From Methylobacterium sp. PvR107 (lineage in GTDB: Bacteria; Pseudomonadota; Alphaproteobacteria; Rhizobiales; Beijerinckiaceae): a stretch of DNA of 64,000 nt. The DNA is taken from NCBI RefSeq assembly GCF_017833295.1, contig NZ_JAFIBW010000001.1:5270001-5334000 (forward strand), read 5' to 3'. Each line of letters begins with the position of its first letter. Positions within the stretch are counted from its first letter, which is position 1. The notes below the pieces were generated by a model that saw only the letters and a program-made list of their open reading frames with translations, was not told where the DNA came from and made no database searches. The position numbers were made by a program, and so were the translations under genes. This document shows, piece after piece, positions 8,565 through 17,134 of the stretch.

Positions 8565-10088
8565 CTATTCGTCGGCCGCGGCCTTCTTGGCAGCCGGCTT
8601 TTTGGCAGCCGACTTCGCGGGTGCCGCCTTGGCGGGCGCGGGCTTGTGCACGGCGGCCTTCGCGGCCGGCTTCGACAGGCCCTTGCCGGGCTTGGCCTCC
8701 GGCATCGTCGGCGTCTCAGCAGACGTGTAGGCGCTCGCCGCCCGGGGCAGCGGGTGGCCGGCCTTCGCGGCCACCTTCGAAGCCGGCTTGGGCGTCGTCT
8801 TGGCAGCCTCCTTGGCAGCCTCCTTGGCAGCCTGGGCCCGTTCCGCACGCGCCTCCCGGGCCTGCTTGGCCGCCTCAAGGACGGCGAGACGCTTGGCCTT
8901 GGCGGCTTCGAGCTTCGCCGCGCGGGTGCTGGCGGCTGCGGCTTTCTGCTCGGCCTCCTGGCTGTCGAGGATCTGCTGACCCTCAGCCGGATTGCGGCCG
9001 ATCCAGACGGCGATCGGCTGGAGGGGCGCCCGGGGCGGCAGGCTCCGGGCGCGCAGCGCCGGGTTCGAGAAGGCGGCGAGCGCGAGAGCCGGCGAGTTGG
9101 CCGCCGAGCCGCCAATGAGCTGCGCCGCCGAGCCGGGGGCGCTCAGCGCGCCGGGCCCGTCCTCTATGGGCGGGGGCTTCTTGCCGCCACACACGAAGGG
9201 CCGCATGTCCGGCGGTGCGGGCAGCGCGGAGGCCGGCAGCGCCTCGAGGGTGGGGCTGGTCCAGCCGGCGCTCTGGGCGAAGGCGTAGTCGAACAGGTCG
9301 GCGGTCTTTACGTCGCGCTCGCGCGGGGTTGGCTGGCCCATCACGATGGTGACGATCCGGCGGCCGTTGCGGGTCGCGGTCGCGACCACGTTGAAGCCGC
9401 CCGAGCAGATGAAGCCGGTCTTCATCCCGTCCGTGCCGGGATAGCGGCCGAGCAGGCCGTTGTGGTTCGGCATGACGGCGCGACCGAATTGGATCGCCGA
9501 GATCGAGAACAGGTCGTGGGAATCCGGGAAGTCGCGGATCAGCGCCCGGGCGAGTACCGCCATGTCGCGGGCCGAGGTCCACTGGCGCGGGTCCGGCAGG
9601 CCATTGGGATTGTACCAGTGGCTGTCGCGCATGCCGATCCGCACCGCGGTCTCGTTCATCATGGCGGCGAAGGTGTCGACCGAGCCGCCGAGATTCTCCC
9701 CGATCGCGTAGGCGATGTCGTTGGCCGACTTCACCATGATGATCTTGAGGGCGTTGTCGAGCGTGAGCTGTGTCCCCGGCTTGAAGCCCATCTTCGAGGG
9801 CGGCTCCGCAGCGGCGGCCGCCGAGATGGTGATCAGCGAATCGAGCGAGACCTTCCCCTGCCGCACAAGGTCGAGGGCGACGTAGGTCGTCATCAGCTTG
9901 GTGATGGAGGCCGGGTACCAGGGATCGGTCGGCGCCTGCGCGTAGATCACCTTGCCGGAATCCACGTCGGCCACGAGGATCGGTACCGTGACGGCGTCCG
10001 CGGCGCGGATCCCGATCAGGCTGGTGCCGAGGAGACCCGTCAGCGCCGCAAAACCGACGGACATTCGCCGGAGGAGAGAAGAGGACAT
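8565..10088 (-). CDS. D-alanyl-D-alanine carboxypeptidase with long Ala/Lys-rich tail
   Basis: A 507-residue exported serine peptidase (peptidase S11, PBP5/6 type) that trims the terminal D-Ala from peptidoglycan stems. Start set at the ATG at 10088, giving a signal peptide (RRMSVGFAALTGLLGTSLIGIRAADA). Active-site motifs are SITK (61-64), SAN (121-123) and KTG (223-225). After the catalytic domain comes a low-complexity C-terminal stretch of ~130 residues made of Ala, Lys and Pro (AKEAAKEAAK, PAKSAAKKPAAKKAA), resembling histone-H1-like tails rather than the usual PBP5 beta domain and amphipathic helix. Confidence 0.9.
   Translation of the reverse strand: MSSSLLRRMSVGFAALTGLLGTSLIGIRAADAVTVPILVADVDSGKVIYAQAPTDPWYPASITKLMTTYVALDLVRQGKVSLDSLITISAAAAAEPPSKMGFKPGTQLTLDNALKIIMVKSANDIAYAIGENLGGSVDTFAAMMNETAVRIGMRDSHWYNPNGLPDPRQWTSARDMAVLARALIRDFPDSHDLFSISAIQFGRAVMPNHNGLLGRYPGTDGMKTGFICSGGFNVVATATRNGRRIVTIVMGQPTPRERDVKTADLFDYAFAQSAGWTSPTLEALPASALPAPPDMRPFVCGGKKPPPIEDGPGALSAPGSAAQLIGGSAANSPALALAAFSNPALRARSLPPRAPLQPIAVWIGRNPAEGQQILDSQEAEQKAAAASTRAAKLEAAKAKRLAVLEAAKQAREARAERAQAAKEAAKEAAKTTPKPASKVAAKAGHPLPRAASAYTSAETPTMPEAKPGKGLSKPAAKAAVHKPAPAKAAPAKSAAKKPAAKKAAADE
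8800..8835. repeat. Three tandem 12-bp units inside the carboxypeptidase tail
   Basis: The unit ttggcagcctcc occurs at 8800-8811 and 8812-8823 and, with the last two bases changed, at 8824-8835. On the coding strand it encodes repeated Ala-Lys-Glu-Ala. The copy number is a likely site of strain-to-strain length variation. Confidence 0.85.
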
Positions 10089-10327
10089 TCGAGCCCGACT
10101 CGTCAGAGAATCGCCAGGGTCGACGCCGAGGCGTCGGTCTTCCGGCCCCCGGCCGGATACAGGCACAACCCGGACGGCCGCGTTCGGTCGCCGCGCTGCA
10201 TCACGGCATGAACGGGTCTACCGTGGCAAGAGCAAGGCGAGACCGTACGGCGGGTCTGCGCGGCGTGGTTGTCGGTGGTCCACAAGCCGCCCACCGCCTA
10301 TGTGCAGGCAGCGCGTCGCGCGAGACG

Positions 10328-10975
10328 ATGGCTGGGACGACAGTGGCTTACGCGGTCAAGGAGATTTTCCACACCCTTCAGGGCGAGGGCGCCCAGGCGG
10401 GGCGCGCGGCGGTGTTCTGCCGGTTCGCCGGCTGCAATCTCTGGTCTGGTCGCGAGGCCGACCGCGCGGCGGCGGCGTGCCGCTTCTGCGACACCGATTT
10501 CATCGGCCTGGACGGGGAGGGCGGCGGGCGCTTCGCCGACGCGGGCGCGCTGGCCGACGCGATCGCCCAGACCTGGGCCGGCGGGTCGGAGAACCACTAC
10601 GTGGTGTTCACGGGCGGCGAACCGCTGCTGCAGCTCGACGACGCTCTGATCGCGGCGGTCCATGCCCGCGGGTTCGAGATCGCGATCGAAACCAACGGCA
10701 CGATACCGGCGCCGCCCGGCATCGACTGGATCTGCGTCAGTCCCAAGGGCGGCAACGCCCTCGCGCAGACCACGGGCCACGAGTTGAAGCTGGTCTACCC
10801 GCAGACGGATGCCGACCCTGCCGATTTCGTCGGCCTCGGCTTCCGCCACCGCTTCCTTCAGCCGATGGACGGGCCGGACCGGGTCGCCAGCACGGAGGCC
10901 GCGATCGCCTATTGCCGCCGGGACGCCCGCTGGCGCCTGTCGCTGCAAACCCACAAACTTATCGGCATCCCCTAG
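10328..10975 (+). CDS. queE: 7-carboxy-7-deazaguanine synthase (radical SAM)
   Basis: 215 residues. QueE converts 6-carboxytetrahydropterin to 7-carboxy-7-deazaguanine in queuosine synthesis. The sequence begins AYAVKEIFHTLQGEGAQAGR, typical of QueE, and has the atypical cluster motif C-x14-C-x2-C (GCN...ACRFCDTDF) seen in the Burkholderia-type branch. FTGGEPLLQLD supplies the radical-SAM GGEP. The ATG at 10328 is chosen because the family sequence starts there, although the frame is open further upstream. No other queuosine gene is nearby. Confidence 0.94.
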   Translation: MAGTTVAYAVKEIFHTLQGEGAQAGRAAVFCRFAGCNLWSGREADRAAAACRFCDTDFIGLDGEGGGRFADAGALADAIAQTWAGGSENHYVVFTGGEPLLQLDDALIAAVHARGFEIAIETNGTIPAPPGIDWICVSPKGGNALAQTTGHELKLVYPQTDADPADFVGLGFRHRFLQPMDGPDRVASTEAAIAYCRRDARWRLSLQTHKLIGIP

Positions 10976-10983
10976 AGCCGCGC

Positions 10984-11898
10984 TCACCCGGGCATGACCC
11001 GGCGCTGCGCCTGTGCGGCTCGGATCGCGGAGCGCGCCGCCCGTGTGGTGACCGATCGCGGATCGGGCTCGTGGCCAGCCAGCACCGCCCGGCGCAGAGC
11101 GGCGAGCCCGGGATCGCCCCAAGCCTCGAGCAGGTAGCCGAACGCGACGTGACGCGCGGCGTCGAAGGCGACGGGCCGGCCCGTTTCGTCCCGGCAGGGA
11201 TGGCGCGGATGGAGGCTGCCGCACGGCACCCAGCCGAGTGGGATCGGCGCGGTCGCCGCGTGCGTCCGCCGGAGCCGTAGGAGCTGAGGCAGGACATGGC
11301 TGTGCGGCCCCGGGGGCGTCGTCCCGCCGGCCGGCGGGATCGGCGTGTAGACCTCGATCCGTCCGAACCGGGCGACGAACACCCGATGCGGGCTCAGGGC
11401 CGCCAGGGCAGGGCCGAGCGTGTTTCCCGCCGCGAGGATCGGGCGGCCGATCCTGGCCCGGAGGCCCGCGACGGCCGCCGGTTCGGCCACGCGCACGCAG
11501 GCATCCACGGCCTCGAGGCCCAGCCCGAGATCGAACAGGATGGCCGCGCGGTCCTGCGGCCGCGCGGCCGCCCTGTCGGGTCCGAGTTCGGTCAGCACGG
11601 TGCGCCGGCCCATCGCACAGGCGTTCTGCGGCAGGCACAGCGCGACCGCGTGGCTCCAGCCGTCCGAGAAGCCGGTCTCGTAGGCGAATGGCCTGAGATC
11701 GGGAGAGGCGGTCAGTGCGACGGCTCCGCGGCCGGTGATGAGGCCGAGCCGGCCATCCGCGAGAGTCTGAACCGCTTCTCCGAGATTCCGGCAGAAGGTC
11801 GCGACGGCTCCGTAGCTGCCCAAGCTCCAGGCGCAGGCCGGATCGGCGAGTTGCTCGAGCAGCAGAGCGGACACGGAATGTCCCGATCCGCCCATCAT
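10984..11898 (-). CDS. Conserved protein of unknown function
   Basis: 304 residues starting MMGGSGHSVSALLLEQLADPACAWSLGSYGAVATFCR. The double ATG at 11898/11895 follows a good ribosome site (GAGGAGAACCG), which decides the start over a much longer open frame. No signal peptide or membrane segment is evident, and the protein is rich in Ala, Arg and Pro. It contains Cys and His residues (CGSLHPRHPC) but no motif I can assign. It is convergent with queE (stops 8 bases apart) and divergent from rmlC. Confidence 0.75.
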   Translation of the reverse strand: MMGGSGHSVSALLLEQLADPACAWSLGSYGAVATFCRNLGEAVQTLADGRLGLITGRGAVALTASPDLRPFAYETGFSDGWSHAVALCLPQNACAMGRRTVLTELGPDRAAARPQDRAAILFDLGLGLEAVDACVRVAEPAAVAGLRARIGRPILAAGNTLGPALAALSPHRVFVARFGRIEVYTPIPPAGGTTPPGPHSHVLPQLLRLRRTHAATAPIPLGWVPCGSLHPRHPCRDETGRPVAFDAARHVAFGYLLEAWGDPGLAALRRAVLAGHEPDPRSVTTRAARSAIRAAQAQRRVMPG

Positions 11899-12073
11899 CG
11901 GTTCTCCTCGCGAACGGCACCGCATGACCACGCCTTGACACGGCCGGCGAATGACCGGAAGTCGCGGGCCGATCATCGCGGTTGCGTTCGGCGAGGCGGC
12001 TGCATGGCTCGGAGCCGCCGAGGCTGCGGCGTCCGCCGAGCCTCGCGACAGGATCCGCGGGAAGGGCGCTGGC

Positions 12074-12625
12074 ATGGACGTCATCGAGACCGAGATTCCG
12101 GACGTGAAGCGCATCGTGCTCAAGCGCTTCGGCGACGCACGCGGCTGGTTCTCCGAGACGTTCCGGGCCGACGCCCTGGCACGGGCCGGCATCACCACCG
12201 CCTTCGTCCAGGACAATCAGTCCTTCTCGGCGCCGCAGGGGACGATCCGCGGCCTGCACTTCCAGATCGGCCCCCGCGCCCAGGCCAAGCTGATCCGCGT
12301 CCTGCAGGGCGCGATCCTCGACGTGGCGGTGGACATCCGCAGCGACTCGCCGACCTTCGGCAAGTTCGTGGCCGTGACGCTGGATGCCTACACGGGCGAG
12401 CAGCTCTTCATCCCGCACGGCTTCGCGCACGGGTTCTGCACCCTGACCCCCGACGTCATGGTCGCCTACAAGGTCGACGATTACTACAGCCCCGAGCACG
12501 ACCGGGCCCTCGCCTGGAACGATCCGGAGGTCGGGATCCCGTGGCCGGTCTCGGCCGAGGCGGCGATCCTCTCCGACAAGGACCGCCGCGCCCCGAAGCT
12601 CGCCGATCTCGGGCGCGTGTTCTGA
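12074..12625 (+). CDS. rfbC: dTDP-4-dehydrorhamnose 3,5-epimerase
   Basis: 183 residues, a normal RmlC length. It epimerises C3 and C5 of dTDP-4-keto-6-deoxyglucose. Conserved motifs are FVQDNQSFSAPQGTIRGLHFQ (catalytic His in RGLHFQ), GAILDVAVDIRSDSPTFG and FIPHGFAHGFCTL. The ATG at 12074 is chosen because the family begins there. First gene of the rmlCBDA cluster; 91 bases separate it from rmlB. Confidence 0.96.
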   Translation: MDVIETEIPDVKRIVLKRFGDARGWFSETFRADALARAGITTAFVQDNQSFSAPQGTIRGLHFQIGPRAQAKLIRVLQGAILDVAVDIRSDSPTFGKFVAVTLDAYTGEQLFIPHGFAHGFCTLTPDVMVAYKVDDYYSPEHDRALAWNDPEVGIPWPVSAEAAILSDKDRRAPKLADLGRVF

Positions 12626-12716
12626 TCTTCACGGGACGCGGCCGTAATTTGGTCACGCCGGCCGGTCTTCTGCCCCGTCATTCCGTTCAAGACGATTCTT
12701 AAGAGGGTTTTTCGCC

Positions 12717-13766
12717 ATGCGCATCCTGGTGACCGGAGGCTGCGGCTTCATCGGCTCGGCGCTGGTGCTGTACCTCGTCAACGACCTCGGCCACGAGGTC
12801 TGCACCCTCGACGCGATGACCTACGCGGCCAATCCGGTCTCCCTGGCCACGCTCGCCGACAACCCCCGTCACCGCCTGGTCGAGGCCGACATCTGCGACC
12901 GCGACGCCGTGCAGAAGGCCTATGCCGACTTCAAGCCGCAGGCGGTGATGCACCTGGCCGCCGAGAGCCACGTCGACCGCTCGATCACCGATCCGGGTGC
13001 CTTCGTGCGCACCAACGTCATCGGCACCCAGACGATGCTCGACGGCGCCCGCGGCCATTACGAGGCCCTGCCGGAGGCCGAGAAGAAGACCTTCCGGTTC
13101 CTCCACGTCTCGACCGACGAGGTCTACGGCTCGCTGCCGCCGGGCGCGTTCTTCACGGAGGAGAGCCGCTACGATCCGCGCTCGCCCTACTCGGCCTCGA
13201 AGGCGGCCTCCGACCACCTCGCCCGCGCCTGGCACGAGACCTACGGCCTGCCGGTGCTGGTGACCAACTGCTCGAACAATTACGGGCCGCGGCACTTCCC
13301 CGAGAAGCTGATCCCGCTGATGATCCTCAATGCCCTCGAGGGGAAGAAGCTGCCGGTCTACGGCGACGGCCTGAACGAGCGCGACTGGATCCACGTGGAG
13401 GACCACGCCAAGGGCCTCGTGGCCGTGCTGGAGCGCGGCCGGATCGGCGAGACCTACCTGCTCGGCGGCCGTGCGGTGCGCAACAACCTCGCGGTGGTGA
13501 AAGCGCTGTGCGCGGCCTTCGACCGGCTGCGCCCCGAGAGCGCTCCGCACGAGCAGCTGATCAGCTTCGTGGCCGATCGTCCGGGCCACGACCGGCGCTA
13601 CGCCATCGACTGCACCAAGGCCGAGACCGAGATCGGCTGGCAACCGCAGAAGACCTTCGAGCAGGCGCTGGAGGCGACCGTCGCCTGGTATCTCGACAAC
13701 GAGAGCTGGTGGCGCCCGATCCGTGAGGGCCGGTACAAGGGCGAGCGCCTGGGGCTCAACGGCTGA
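12717..13766 (+). CDS. rfbB: dTDP-glucose 4,6-dehydratase
   Basis: 349 residues, extended short-chain dehydrogenase fold. The NAD-binding GGCGFIGSALV is at residues 7-17, the catalytic triad appears as Thr-Asp-Glu in HVSTDEVYGSLP, and the Tyr-Lys pair in SPYSASKAASDH. It converts dTDP-glucose to dTDP-4-keto-6-deoxyglucose. A ribosome site (AAGAGGG) precedes the ATG. Its stop overlaps the rmlD start (TGATG), implying translational coupling. Confidence 0.97.
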   Translation: MRILVTGGCGFIGSALVLYLVNDLGHEVCTLDAMTYAANPVSLATLADNPRHRLVEADICDRDAVQKAYADFKPQAVMHLAAESHVDRSITDPGAFVRTNVIGTQTMLDGARGHYEALPEAEKKTFRFLHVSTDEVYGSLPPGAFFTEESRYDPRSPYSASKAASDHLARAWHETYGLPVLVTNCSNNYGPRHFPEKLIPLMILNALEGKKLPVYGDGLNERDWIHVEDHAKGLVAVLERGRIGETYLLGGRAVRNNLAVVKALCAAFDRLRPESAPHEQLISFVADRPGHDRRYAIDCTKAETEIGWQPQKTFEQALEATVAWYLDNESWWRPIREGRYKGERLGLNG

Positions 13767-14671
13767 TGGACATCCTCGTCCTCGGCGGCGCCGGCCAAGT
13801 CGGCACCGAGTTGCAGGCGCTGTCCTGGCCCGGCGACGTGGCCGTGCACGCGCCCGGCCGCGCGGATCTCGACATCACCGATCCGGACGCCGTCGCGGCG
13901 GCGCTGGCGGCCCGGGACTATCGGGTCGTGATCAACACCGCCGCCTATACGGCCGTCGACAAGGCCGAATCCGACGTGGTCGCGGCGTGGCGCCTCAATG
14001 CGCTCGCGCCGGCGATCCTGTCGGCCGCCACGGCGGCGCGGCAGATCCCGCTGGTCCACGTCTCGACCGATTACGTCTTCGCCGGCACCAAGACCGATGG
14101 GGCCTACGCCCCGGACGAGCCCATCGACCCGCAGAGCGTCTACGGGGCCAGCAAGGCCGCCGGCGAGCTGGCCGTGCGGACCGGCAACGCGCGCCACGCG
14201 ATCGTCCGGACCGCCTGGGTGGTCAGCCCGCACCGGGGCAACTTCGTCAAGACGATGCTGCGGCTCGCGGCCGAGCGTGACGCCCTGACCGTGGTCGACG
14301 ACCAGCACGGCTGCCCGACCTCGGCCGCCGACCTCGCGTCCGCCCTCGCGGTGATCGCGCGGCGCCTGGCCACCGACGCGGCGGCGCCCACCGGCACGTT
14401 CCACTGCGTGAACGCGGGCGACACCACGTGGCGCGGCTTCGCCGAGGCGATCGTGGCGGGCTCCGCCCGCCGCGGCGGCCGCTCGGTGCCGGTTCGGGGC
14501 ATCCCGACCTCCGCCTATCCGACGCCGGCCCGACGGCCGGCCAATTCGCGCCTGTCCACCCACAGCCTCACGGACGCCTACGGCGTCGCGCCGCGGCCCT
14601 GGCAGGCGGCGCTCGACGGCATCCTGGACCGGCTCGTCGGGCCGGTCTCAGAGGGAGTTTCCAAGCCATGA
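13766..14671 (+). CDS. rfbD: dTDP-4-dehydrorhamnose reductase
   Basis: 301 residues. This NAD(P)H reductase makes dTDP-L-rhamnose in the last step of the pathway. Visible motifs: nucleotide-binding GGAGQVGTEL at the N-terminus, NTAAYTAVDKAESD, HVSTDYVFAGTKTDGAY and YGASKAAGE with the catalytic Tyr-Lys. The start overlaps the rmlB stop by one base, and the stop overlaps the rmlA start as ATGA. Confidence 0.96.
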   Translation: MDILVLGGAGQVGTELQALSWPGDVAVHAPGRADLDITDPDAVAAALAARDYRVVINTAAYTAVDKAESDVVAAWRLNALAPAILSAATAARQIPLVHVSTDYVFAGTKTDGAYAPDEPIDPQSVYGASKAAGELAVRTGNARHAIVRTAWVVSPHRGNFVKTMLRLAAERDALTVVDDQHGCPTSAADLASALAVIARRLATDAAAPTGTFHCVNAGDTTWRGFAEAIVAGSARRGGRSVPVRGIPTSAYPTPARRPANSRLSTHSLTDAYGVAPRPWQAALDGILDRLVGPVSEGVSKP

Positions 14672-15567
14672 AGGGCATCGTTCTGGCCGGCGGATCCGGC
14701 ACGCGGCTCCATCCGGCCACGCTGTCGATCAACAAGCAGCTGCTGCCGGTCTACGACAAGCCGATGATCTACTATCCAATCTCGGTGCTGATGCTCGCCG
14801 GCATCCGCGAGATCCTGATCATCTCGTCGCCCGAGCATCTCGACAATTACAAGCGGCTGTTCGGCACCGGCGAGCAGTTCGGCCTCCGGTTCTCCTACGC
14901 GCTGCAGCCGCGTCCGGAGGGCCTGGCGCAGGCCTTCGTGATCGGGCGCGACTTCGTCGGCGACGACGACGTGGCGCTGATCCTGGGCGACAACCTGTTC
15001 TTCGGCGCCGGGATGGGCGAGCTGCTGGAGCGCGCCGCAGGCCGCCGGCAGGGCGCGACGGTGTTCGCCTACCACGTCGACAACCCACAGGCCTACGGCG
15101 TGGTCAACCTCGACAAGTCCGGCCGCCCGACCAAGATCGTCGAGAAGCCGCAGAACCCGGAATCGACCTGGGCGGTCACGGGCCTGTACTTCTACGACAA
15201 CCAAGTGCTCGACATCGCCGCCGACGTGAAGCCCTCGGCCCGCGGCGAGCTGGAGATCACCAGCGTCAACGAGGCCTATCTCCAGCGCGGCCAGCTGCAT
15301 GTGGAGCGGATGTCGCGCGGCTACGCGTGGCTCGATACCGGGACCCACGACAGCCTGCTGGAGGCGAGCGAGTTCGTCCGCACCCTGCAGCACCGCCAGG
15401 GCCTTCAGGTGGCCTGCCTGGAAGAGATCGCCTACCTGCAGAAGTTCATCACGCGCGACCAGCTCGTGGCCCGCGGCGAGATGTTCGCCAAGACCGCCTA
15501 CGGCCAGAACCTGCTGCGCCTCGCCCGCGAGAGCGAGGACGACCTGCGCCTGCGCCGGGGCAAGTAG
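14668..15567 (+). CDS. rfbA: Glucose-1-phosphate thymidylyltransferase
   Basis: 299 residues. It makes dTDP-glucose, the first step of dTDP-rhamnose synthesis. It begins MKGIVLAGGSGTRLHPAT, the nucleotidyltransferase signature, followed by KQLLPVYDKPMIYYP, LGDNLFFGAG and LDTGTHDSLLEAS, all typical of RmlA. The ATG at 14668 is chosen for this start and for a GAGGGAG ribosome site. With rmlC, rmlB and rmlD it gives a complete dTDP-L-rhamnose pathway, probably for lipopolysaccharide or exopolysaccharide. Confidence 0.97.
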   Translation: MKGIVLAGGSGTRLHPATLSINKQLLPVYDKPMIYYPISVLMLAGIREILIISSPEHLDNYKRLFGTGEQFGLRFSYALQPRPEGLAQAFVIGRDFVGDDDVALILGDNLFFGAGMGELLERAAGRRQGATVFAYHVDNPQAYGVVNLDKSGRPTKIVEKPQNPESTWAVTGLYFYDNQVLDIAADVKPSARGELEITSVNEAYLQRGQLHVERMSRGYAWLDTGTHDSLLEASEFVRTLQHRQGLQVACLEEIAYLQKFITRDQLVARGEMFAKTAYGQNLLRLARESEDDLRLRRGK

Positions 15568-15595
15568 CGGTCCGACCGGCGATCGATCCGCCGGG

Positions 15596-15847
15596 TTATC
15601 GGGCGCTGCAGCCGATGCAGATCCCGCGCATGAGCCGGTCGTTCTGCACCGCCCGGTTCGTCCGGTTGCGCCTGTCGTTCGGCGTGGCCGTACCCGCGCC
15701 GTGGCGCAGCGGCATCGCGCGTCCGACCCAAGACGTGTTCAACGCCGTCGCGGTCGAGGCGGGATCGTCGCCCATGCCGGTCTGAGACTCGGCCGCGACC
15801 GACGCCGACATCAGCATCAGAGCGAGGATCGTGATCGGGCGGGTCAT
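15596..15847 (-). CDS. Possible small exported protein
   Basis: 83 residues. The N-terminus (MTRPITILALMLMSASVAA, then ESQTG) looks like a cleavable signal peptide, leaving ~64 residues rich in Arg, Asn and Thr with a Cys-x2-Cys near the end (CIGCSAR). A GGAG lies about 12 bases upstream of the ATG. It lies between rmlA and opgC on the opposite strand. No family is recognised; the call rests on the signal peptide and the otherwise empty gap. Confidence 0.5.
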   Translation of the reverse strand: MTRPITILALMLMSASVAAESQTGMGDDPASTATALNTSWVGRAMPLRHGAGTATPNDRRNRTNRAVQNDRLMRGICIGCSAR

Positions 15848-16019
15848 CGTGCGAAGGGCTCCGTGCGCCGGAGCGTAACGCGACCGTGACCTCCGGGTTC
15901 GACGCAGCGCGCGTCCTCAACCTTCGTCCGGCTTTGCAGACCCCGCCCGGCCCCTTATCAGGGGCCGACAGCCGCCCGTCGACGCTCTGAAGAGCCGGAA
16001 CCTCGGAGCCGCCGCAACG

Positions 16020-17117
16020 ATGCGGGACCCCAACGCGATCGATTTCTGGCGCGGCTTCGCTCTGGTCACGATCTTCATCAATCACATCCCGGGCAACACC
16101 TTCGAGCGGTACACCTTCTCGCAGTATGGGATCTCGGACGCGGCCGAGCTCTTTGTGTTCCTGGCCGGCTGGTCGATCGGCATCGCCACACGGGGGCGGG
16201 ACGGCGTGCCCGAGCCGCCGGGACGCAGCGTGGTGCGGCTCCTGGCGCGCACTGTCGAGGTCTACCGCGCCCAGCTCACCGTGATGCTGCTGGCGCTCGC
16301 GATCATCGCCGGCGCGGCCCTGCTGCTCGACAACCCGCTGATCCTCGAATGGCACAATGCGGGCGGGTTCTTCGCGGACCCGATCCAGTCCGTCTGCGGC
16401 ATGGCCCTGCTGACCTATCAGCTCGGCTATTTCAACATCCTGCCGCTCTACGTTCTGCTCATCGGCATCGCACCGGTCTTCGTGCTGGTGGGCCGCTTCA
16501 GCCTGATCGCGGCCCTGGCGCTGTCCGGGAGCATCTACCTCGCGAGCCTCGTGTTCGAGTGGAACGTGCCGTCCTGGCCCGGCGAGGGAGACTGGTTCTT
16601 CGACCCGCTCTGCTGGCAGCTGCTGCTGGTGCTGGGCTTCGTGCTCCAGGGCTGGAACCTGCGCTCCGACACGCTGCGCCGCTGGTCCCGCCGGCTCTTT
16701 CCCGCCGGCATCGTCGTCGTGCTCCTCGGAATCGTGCTCGCCGTGACCGAGATCCGTCCGGACCCGATGGTGGTGCCGGAGCCGCGCCTGCTGTTCACCT
16801 TCGAGAAAACCTATCTGACACCGGCCCGACTGGTTCATTTTTTGGGGGTATTGTTAGCGTTTGCACCGCTTTACGCAGTACTGGCCCCGCGAATCGGCCG
16901 CGCCGCCGGTTATCTCTCACAGATGGGCCGGAACTCCCTGGCTGTGTTCTCGATGGGCTCGATCCTGAGCCTGGTCGGGCAGCTCGTGCGTTTCCAGACC
17001 GGCGGCGGCGTTCTGATCGATATGCTGGTCGCCGGCTCGGGCCTCGTGGGGCTGGGGTTTACGGCATGGTTCGTCGAATGGCGCAGCCGCAGCAAGTCTT
17101 CAAGACCGCGCCTGTGA
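16020..17117 (+). CDS. opgC: OpgC-type membrane acyltransferase
   Basis: 365 residues with about ten hydrophobic segments. The opening RDPNAIDFWRGFALVTIFINHIPGN and ISDAAELFVFLAGWSIG are characteristic of the OpgC family, which transfers succinyl or other acyl groups to periplasmic glucans from the cytoplasmic membrane. It is the first gene of a same-strand run with an SGNH-like protein, a flippase and a BcsL-like acyltransferase, so its acceptor could be another surface glycan. A short T/G-rich, rare-codon patch lies inside it (about 16831-16885). Confidence 0.88.
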   Translation: MRDPNAIDFWRGFALVTIFINHIPGNTFERYTFSQYGISDAAELFVFLAGWSIGIATRGRDGVPEPPGRSVVRLLARTVEVYRAQLTVMLLALAIIAGAALLLDNPLILEWHNAGGFFADPIQSVCGMALLTYQLGYFNILPLYVLLIGIAPVFVLVGRFSLIAALALSGSIYLASLVFEWNVPSWPGEGDWFFDPLCWQLLLVLGFVLQGWNLRSDTLRRWSRRLFPAGIVVVLLGIVLAVTEIRPDPMVVPEPRLLFTFEKTYLTPARLVHFLGVLLAFAPLYAVLAPRIGRAAGYLSQMGRNSLAVFSMGSILSLVGQLVRFQTGGGVLIDMLVAGSGLVGLGFTAWFVEWRSRSKSSRPRL

Positions 17118-17134
17118 TTCAGGCGCGTCGTCCC

